Source: Chionoecetes opilio (Eukaryota > Arthropoda > Malacostraca > Decapoda > Majidae). From it: 64,000 nucleotides of DNA. The notes under the pieces are model-generated. The model was not told the DNA's origin, did not search any database, and worked only from the letters and a program-made list of their open reading frames with translations. Positions 56,028 to 64,000 of this stretch are shown one piece after another (within the stretch, counting starts at the first letter, position 1; each line of letters begins with the position of its first letter). Made by a program: the position numbers and the translations under genes. Location: contig JACEEZ010020542.1 in NCBI GenBank assembly GCA_016584305.1, forward strand, positions 126,001 through 190,000. The letters are read 5' to 3'.

Positions 56028-56640
56028 CACAAAGGACTGGCCAAAGGAAAAAAAAAAAAAAAGTAACAAAAAGCGAGCTTAGCTGCCAGTCAACATAAAG
56101 AAGACAGTAAGACAATAACGAAAGGGGGCTGGGATCATTTAGTTCGGGATGTGTCTTGTCACTACTCTCTTGAAAAGATTTAAGTCGTAGGAAGGTGGAA
56201 AAATAGAAACAGGAAGAGAGTTCCACAGTTTACCAATGAAAGGGATGAAAGAGTAAAATACTGATTAATTCCTGCATTAGGAAGATGGACAGAATAGGAA
56301 TGAGAATAAATATAAAGTTTTGTGCAGCGGGGCCGCGGGAGGGGGGAAGTCATGCAGTTAGCAAGTTCAGAAGAGCAGAGAGCATGAAAACAACGGTAGA
56401 AGTTAGCAAGAGAAGCAACATTGCGGCGGTGATTTACAGATTGAAGACAGTCAGTCAGAAGAGAGACGTTGATGAGACGAACATCTTTTGACTCAATCCT
56501 GTTTACATGAGCTGTATGAGTGGATCCCCCCCAAACATGTGAGACATACTCCATATACATGGACGGATAAGGCCCCTGCATAGCAAGCAACTGGGAGGAA
56601 GAACAACAATGGACGCAGACGACCACATGACATACACATA
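56028..56640 (-). pseudogene. LINE-B fragment, copy 3
   Basis: The minus strand encodes MEYVSHVWGGSTHTA, NHRRNVASLANFYRC and ELANCMTSPLPRPRC: the C-terminal part of the LINE-B reverse transcriptase, with a 3' UTR (ACAAAGGACTGGCC) and an A-rich tail at 56049-56062. 5'-truncated. Confidence 0.83.
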
Positions 56641-56821
56641 TAGGTCCTTCTGTGAGCCGCCTCTCTATCTTAGACAGCACGAGAACAAGCTAAGTTAAGT
56701 TAAACCAAGGTTTACGAGCTTTAGGATTAGAGAGTGTGTGGAATGTATGCTTCCATGCGAGATACAATAACCTCAGTTATGCGCTCTGCACAGTCTCTGA
56801 CATGGAAGCAATAATAATTCC

Positions 56822-57119
56822 ATAGAGAACTAGGGGGGGCACTCAGTAGAGCGCATACCTCCGCCCGAATATTTCATTCACCATGTTAAAGGATAGGGAA
56901 AATTGGATTTTCAATTGGTTGCCATGGCAACAGTTGTGATTCGATTTCATCCAAAATTAAATCAGTTTTTCCTTACACAAAATAGACTTGGTATACTAAG
57001 TTTGGTCCAAATCTAATAGCAACTTTTCGAGAAATCCTGTACACTAACAAGCAAACAAACAAACAGACAGATCGGGGTGAAAATATAACCTCCCTCCAAC
57101 TTTGTTGGCGGAGGTAATC
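56822..57119 (-). repeat. Widespread interspersed repeat (GGCGGAGGT family)
   Basis: The minus strand begins ACCTCCGCCAACAAAG and ends GGCGGAGGTATGCGCTCTAC then TGAGTGCC. It includes CTGTTTGTTTGTTTG and TGCTATTAGATTTGGACCAA. I recognise this layout as an interspersed repeat found in many animal genomes; class unresolved. Confidence 0.7.
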
Positions 57120-57440
57120 ACAGTAATACTGCCTAATGTCCTCCCACTTAGCTAAGTTGAAATTACATTCACGATCAGTCAGAGGCCGTTTCAGAATTAG
57201 TCATTATTTTGGCAACTTCAACCATTTTTTTTTGCACATTTATGTGCATGTATAAGAAGAAAAAACTATGTTGGTAGACTGATATTCTGCACATTTTCTA
57301 CCGATATGAATATGATACCTAAAAACAATCCGACCGGAAACTCTTCCATTGCGTAACTGGTGATAGGTTTGGTAAATACTTTTCAGAAACAGAACTTACA
57401 TTTTCAACAAGAATCTTACTGGCAAAAATCAGGTCTTATT

Positions 57441-60188
57441 TAGAGATGTATGGGATATACGCGAAACAGCCGCACAGTTTTTAACATCCACATCCGCACT
57501 TGTGATACATTAAACATCACATCTTTTTTGTTTACATCACAAAGGACTGGCCAAGGGCACAACAAAAAGAGGTAATACAAAGTCCGCTTAGTTGCCAGTC
57601 CCTATAAAGAAGACAGTAAGAGAACAAAACAAAGGGGGGTGGACCAATTTAGTTTGGGAGGTGTCTTGTCACTCTTCTCTTGATTTAAGATTTAAGTCGT
57701 AGGAAAGTGGAAAAATAGAAACAGGAAGAGAGTTCCAGAGTTTACCAGTGAAAAGGATGAAAGAGTAAAGATAATAATTAACTCTTGTATTAGGAAGATG
57801 GACAAAATAGGGATGAACATGAATAGAAAGTCTTGTGCAGCGAGGCCGCGGGAGGGGGGAGGCAAGCAGTTGGCAAATTCAGAAGAGCAGTGAGCATGAA
57901 AATAACGGTAGAAGACAGCAAAAGAAGCAACATTGCGGCGGTGATTTAAAGATTGAAGACAGTCAGTCAGAGGAGGGGAGTTGATGAGACGAAAAGCTTT
58001 TGACTCAACCCTGTTTAGGAGAGCTGTATGAGTGGATCCTCCCCAAACATGTGAGACATACTCCATACATGGGCGGAAAAGGCCCCTGTAGAGAGAAAGC
58101 AACTGGGAGGGAGAACAAAAAGGACGCAGACGCCACAGGACACCTTACTTCTTAGAAGCTGTTTTAGCAAGAGATGAGATGTGAGATTTCCAGTTCAGAT
58201 TTTTAGTATAGGATAGTCCAAAAATGTTCATTGTAGGAGAAGGAAATAGTTGAGTGTCATTATAGAAGAGGGATAGTTATCTGGTAGGTTTTGTCGAGTA
58301 AATAGGTGAAGAAATCGGGTTTTTGAGGCCTTGAACAGAACAAGGTTTGCTTTGCCCCAGTCAGAAATTATAGAAAGATCAGAAGTTAGGCGCTCAGTGG
58401 CCTCTCTCCGTGAATCACTTAGTTCCTGTTGAGTTGGACGTCTAATAAACGACGTTGAAAAATGCAGGGTAGAATCATCAGCGTAGGAGTGGATAGAGCT
58501 TTGAGTTAGACTTAGAAGATCATTAATGAATAATAGAAAGAGAGAGGGTGATAGGACAGAACCCTGGGGAACACCACTATTGATAGATTTAGGAGAAGAA
58601 CAATGTCCGTCTACAGTACATGCTGTTTGAAAGGAAACTTAAGATGAAGGTACAGAGAGGATAGAAACCGAATGAGGGGAGTTTGGAAATTTAAGGTTGG
58701 TGCCAGACTCTATCAAAAGGTTTTGATATGTCAAGGGCAACAGCAAAAGTTTCACCGAAACCCCTAAAGGAGAATGACCAAGATTCAGTTAGGAAAGCTA
58801 GAAGATCGCCAGTAGATCGCCCTTTACGGAAACCGTACTGACGATCAGATAGAAGATTGTGAGCAGATAGATGCTTAATAATCTTCATATTAAGTATAGA
58901 TTCAAAATCTTTAGAAAGGCAGGAAGTCAAAGCTATATGACGGTAGTTTGAAGGATTAGAACGGTCACCTTAGGAACAGGTTGGATGTGAGCAAACTTCC
59001 ATCAAGAAGGAAAGGTGGAAGAAGATAAGACAAAGACGGAAAAGTTTGACCAGGCAGGGTGCAAGCACATAAGCACAGTTTTTGAGAACAATAGGAGGGA
59101 CTCCGTCAGGACCGTAAGCCTTCCGAGGATCTAGGCCAGAAAGAGCAAAGAAAACATCATTACGAAAGATCTTATCATAATATATCAGTCAGAAGTCAGT
59201 CAGAGTCAGAATAAGTCAGAAGGTGGAGAAGGAGGAACAAGCCCTTCATCAACCAGAGTGGAATTTTAAGCAAAGGTTTGAGCGAAGAGTCCAGCTTTAT
59301 AAATAGATGAGACAGTTGTGGAGCCATCAGGGTGAAGCATAGGAGGGAAAGATGAAGAAGAAAAATTGTTAGATATGTTATTAGCTAGATGTCAGAAGTC
59401 ACGAGAGGAATTCGATTCAGAAAGATTTTGACATTTTCTATGAATGAAGGAGTTTTGGGTAAGTTGAAGTAAAGATCTGCATCCGCATCCGAATTTGCTA
59501 GGAAATAAATATATGCATCTGGATCCGAATCCGCACCACACACAAAGAGGATGTGGCGGATATACAATACATTGCAGAGCTTGCAAAGTTGAAGAAAATG
59601 GATGCATGTTTACTTAATTATCTACTAAAATATTATACTTTGCATTAATTTCTTTACATTTTACGTAACAATGTGTCAAGAGTTATACGGAAAGGCAGGA
59701 AGAGGGACATAATTTTAGATCGTGACTATGTAGCCTACTGTACTCTACTACACTCATATAGTCATAATGTTATGTTTCTTTGAGTGCAATAGAAAGTTGG
59801 CAAATTTGCTTGGACAATATTTACTGTTTATAATTTAATTCTTTAAAATATTTGCTATGCATTTCTATACAGTTCTTATTATTACAAACAACTGTTCTTA
59901 GTAATATTTTCGTTGCAAATGAAAAGAAAATGTATAGGCGTAAAGCCTACCAGAAGGATTAGTTTGGGTGGTTAAACCTAGATTATGCTAGATTCTAGAA
60001 GGTGAATAAGGGGTCTCATATACGTACTCCAAATTCTTGCGCAAAAATAATCCGAATCCGCGAGGATATAGTCATCCGACACCAGCATCCGCATCCGCAA
60101 AAAACAAAGTTATATCTGCATCCGCGATTTTAATAAGTTTACATCTGCATCGGCACATCCTCATTGTTAGTCATCCGATACATCTCTA
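57441..60188. mobile_element. hAT-like element with nested LINE-B
   Basis: TCTTATT at 57434-57440 and 60189-60195 flanks TAGAGATGTAT / ATACATCTCTA inverted ends (an 8-bp duplication if the adjacent T/C mismatch is included). Subterminal CATCCGCATCCG words cluster at 59475-59560 and 60045-60150. Removing the LINE (57540-59475) leaves a non-coding element of about 0.8 kb. Confidence 0.8.
57540..59475 (-). pseudogene. LINE-B (CR1/Jockey-like), longest copy 4
   Basis: The minus strand, from 59475 down, has the inter-domain spacer, then SCLSKDFESILNMKI, SDRQYGFRKGRSTGDLLAFL (near 58830), the catalytic VALDISKPFDRVWH (near 58720), GVPQGSVLSP (near 58555), HSYADDSTLHF (near 58480), LNWKSHISSLAK, FRPCMEYVSHVWGG (near 58050), NHRRNVASFAVFYRY and the 3' UTR. 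Frameshifts and stops (for example after RVWH, where about 100 bp are missing) inactivate it. Living copies would encode the reverse transcriptase for target-primed insertion. The upstream endonuclease is absent. Confidence 0.88.
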
Positions 60189-60195
60189 TCTTATT

Positions 60196-61107
60196 CATTT
60201 AAGGTCTTATGAGAGAACTCAGGTGGGAAAGGGAACATTTTTTTCTTCTAACATCCTCTTAGCTATCATTGATAAGTATATATAAGTACACTGGCATGAA
60301 ACATGCAGCTATGACGGACGACAGTGTCAATTATATATTTTTTTCATTTTATACTTGGCTTGAGAAATAGATGTTCAATTCGTACGCAGTGCTAGTCTGT
60401 AAATAGTATATACAGTACGTATACTGGATCACAACAATGGTGCAATGTATGCGGCGCTTAACTTATCTATATTTACATGATTCAGTCTAATTCACTTGTG
60501 ATGCACAGAGTTTTGTCACATAGTAGCGAAGATTCAAATCGTTACTTCTAAAAGATTAAAGTCAAGATCAAGTTGAAAGCATTTATCATAAGCCTTTAGG
60601 CTGTTCTCTGATAAAATAAATATTGATCGTCAGAATGCCAATACATACTGAAACCAGATTGTTGAGAACATATAGGAAAGGTTTATTGAGTTGATAATAA
60701 GGTTGTGCATCAGCAGATGACTGCTTTCATTTGTCCTCCTTGATTTCATAAGACATTTTTATATGCCAATTCCATAGGTGGCAGGAAAGTGCTGGTGGAA
60801 AGAGGTAACCATCTTTGAGAGTGGAGAGTGAACAGATGGGCATCTAAGAGTCACTCCTACATTACTGTCATCTTTAACAAGAGATAGGAGGTCATTGCGA
60901 ACTTTCACATTGCTCTATACGTGAAATTTCAAATCCGCCTTTCCCTCCGCACTTGCCTTTAATATATTTCACATAACATTACGAATACTAACAGTGGTTT
61001 TGCAGCTTGCTACACAAACAAGATTAAGACGGTGTCAGGAACAATGTGTGAAGTATTATGCCTTTGAATACGTTTTTGCCGAGCGCATGTGTACACAAGA
61101 CACATAT
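60196..61107. other. No feature recognised
   Basis: About 0.9 kb AT-rich sequence without open frames over 60 codons. Confidence 0.45.
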
Positions 61108-61114
61108 GCTCATC

Positions 61115-62172
<1,058 letters not shown>

Positions 62173-62179
62173 GCTCATC

Positions 62180-63732
62180 TTAAATACCAAAGGAAAGTTT
62201 CTCCAGTTGTGGCTCCCAAACCTACAGCTTTTCATCAATTGTGGATGCCTATTTCCATCTATTTACTTCTCAGTATTCAGAATAAAAACCCTCACAATCT
62301 GTATGTGACCTAGTTACATAGTTTAAAGAAGATAATAAATACATACTACATTGGCAGTACGACATTTAAAATACCAAACGACAAATGAACAATAACAATA
62401 CACTTTAAAACCTAAAGTGTGATACTCCAAACAGTTCAGTCTCATTACCGGATTCCTATACCTTCGATGGGCTCCACGGTCTACTTGTCGAATCCAGATC
62501 ATATGCACATATAATCCTATCAACATCTAATGGTATTGGCTAATGACGTAGCAGGTGATATGAAATTACAGCATTTTCAAGATTGACAGAACATTGCCTG
62601 AAATGTAACAAGAGAAAGTCAGAAGGTACATCCAGTTCGGTCACCATACATCTATAAAGGAATAAACACGGATACAAAAATAAAGAACCACAGCTTATCA
62701 GGGTCTAACACCTTATAGCTTAATTAAGCACAGATGATACTATAACTCCCTTCAGCAGTGGTGGACCATGAGGGCCAAAAGCCTTGCTATATGTAGAGTG
62801 GAAATGCGACATCTCTTCTTTAGGAACCGGACCTGTCGAGTGACCATTTGCATTTTCATAACATAATCTCACAAGGGAATGGATCGAGGGGGAAAGAGGA
62901 GCCCTTACCAGCCTTAAGAACTGCGGCAAGTATGGCAGATTTTCAAGTGGATGGAATGAAACTGTCGTTCTTCATCACGTAGTACCTGTCTGTATGTAAT
63001 GAGATACATTTTCTTCTGTGTGAGAAGAATGCAAGAATATATTGCGCCTCATTCTTATGGACGCGTTTTATCACTTGTAACATGGGTGTCTGAACTTTAC
63101 AAAAATACTAAATTTATTTAATAACTGATTATTACTATTAGACGGCCGGCCGAATGGGCAAAAAAAAATTTGGATGGCATTGCTTGTTAGAATTAGGTAC
63201 CCATGTGGAATCATACCCATATGGGGTGAGCTTTTAGGCCAGGGTGGATACCCCCGCAAATTTGACCTTTTAGGGTCAATTTGGGGTCATTAAGTGCACT
63301 TTGGGTAAAAATTTCATTTTTTTAACTTTTTTTCTTTTTTTTTGGTTTGCACCTTTTTTTCCAAGCCAATAACTATATATAAAGCAACAAAGGGGTCGTT
63401 CTGACCACAATTGACATTTTAGCGTCATATTGAGCTCACTAAGTGCATTTAGGGAGACAGTTTCTGTATTTTTGTTGTATTTTCCAATACAATTTTTTCC
63501 AAACAAATATTTATCAACATATGAGAAAACTATGATAAGTCTGACTATATTAGATATATATAATATAACTAGAACTATGGATAGAGAGAAAGCAATATTT
63601 TGTATATATACATATATATATGCAAACTGCCCTGAAATGATTGAAATACATGTACAAGCTGAACAAATTTATTACATTTATTTGCATTTTAATAACTTGA
63701 CATACATGTATCAGAGTTTATTATGTTCATTG
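62180..63732. other. 1.55 kb with no confirmed gene
   Basis: A 69-codon minus-strand frame (62720-62929, MPQFLRLVRAPLSPSIHSLV start) looks protein-like but is unrecognised. 63270-63310 and 63425-63460 share CTAAGTGCA/TTAAGTGCACTTTGGG-type words, suggesting an old repeat. Otherwise nothing. Confidence 0.35.
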
Positions 63733-63953
63733 TTATTCAGTCCGTTCGTCCTCTGTGATTGAGATGGGGTTGCGACATTGTTCTGCATTACAAGTACACG
63801 CTGGAGTGCACACTTGTTCTTTTTTCAGGCAGCTGCAAGCCATCGTTCGGCATTTCGTTTTGCACCCACATGCTACCAGTTCCACGCATGCCTGTGGGAT
63901 CGGCGGCAAATGCGTCCATACAACACACAAGCCATCGTCAGTGGCCCTCCACT
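63733..63953 (-). pseudogene. F3 family member, C-terminal end, truncated by a transposon end
   Basis: The minus strand reads W-R-A-T-D-D-G, then WTHLPPIPQACVELV and the Cys-rich CXC tail CGCKTKCRTMACSC, CTPACTC, QCRNP, then a stop at 63733. It aligns with the end of the 38.5-42.9 kb F3 protein (W...EG..VP..TDRPVAPE..L, then CGCKVGCGKSCRC). It has the full CXC spacing, including the last Cys pair that the intact copy replaces with GCRHSSI. Homology stops at 63953, directly next to TAGGGTACGCCGTA. It is either the last piece of a gene whose remainder lies beyond an inserted element to the right, or a fragment. Confidence 0.75.
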
Positions 63954-64000
63954 AGGGTACGCCGTAAGTCCAATGAAAAGTGAAATATAGATTATTTCGA
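63954..64000. mobile_element. TAGGGTACGCCGTA-family element, terminal part running off the window
   Basis: The last 47 bases are the reverse complement of the right end of the MITE at 20767-21075 (TCCAATGAAAAGTGAAATAT matches). Confidence 0.85.

Overview
The window looks like intergenic or intronic DNA from an animal genome crowded with mobile elements, most likely an arthropod and plausibly a decapod crustacean. The reasons are long perfect (GA)n, (CT)n and (AT)n tracts every few kilobases, arthropod-type TTAGG telomere motifs inside a minisatellite, RTE- and CR1/Jockey-like LINE fragments, several DNA-transposon superfamilies, and splice-bounded exons with no bacterial gene organisation. 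The taxonomic call is inference; no host marker gene is present.

Layout. 0-4 kb: simple repeats and a LINE reverse transcriptase split by an insert. 4-9 kb: two dispersed repeats, a decayed uncharacterised gene (family F1), and a TTAA-flanked non-autonomous element. 9-13.4 kb: three Helitrons head to tail, two forming a 1.81-kb tandem duplication, each of those two carrying a nested element. 14-17.2 kb: a hAT-like MITE and a 5'-truncated RTE-like LINE with an 11-bp target duplication. 17.76-23.3 kb: a nested stack, with a TTAA element holding an element with 8-bp target duplications, which holds MITEs, a decayed gene (family F2) and an orphan BED zinc finger. 24-28.2 kb: a pogo/Tigger pseudogene split by a SINE that is itself split by a MITE, followed by a hAT element carrying a LINE. 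28.8-33.9 kb: fold-back repeats, a GGT-rich minisatellite carrying a SINE, and dispersed repeats.

38.55-42.92 kb holds the only large intact coding region: about 1,450 residues in two reading frames joined by one +1 shift, preceded by a splice acceptor. It has N-terminal Cys/His clusters, a central uncharacterised region, a PIN/FEN-like nuclease-type domain and a C-terminal Cys-rich CXC motif (family F3). A second F3 C-terminus lies at 63.73-63.95 kb and ends exactly at a transposon terminus. Just downstream of F3 is a likely THAP-domain first exon with a GTGAGT donor and a YY1-type promoter motif.

44-64 kb: minisatellites, a large PIF/Harbinger-like element, more Helitrons (one interrupted by a complete 3.4-kb non-coding LTR element), LINE fragments, one convincing host exon encoding a signal peptide (55.03-55.27 kb), a hAT element with a nested LINE, and a fold-back element with 7-bp flanking repeats.

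The genes do not form a pathway. What unifies the window is repeated insertion of elements into one another, plus three multi-copy, functionally unassigned protein families (F1, F2, F3). Family names for F1-F3 rest on motif patterns I recognise from uncharacterised animal proteins, not on a database search.
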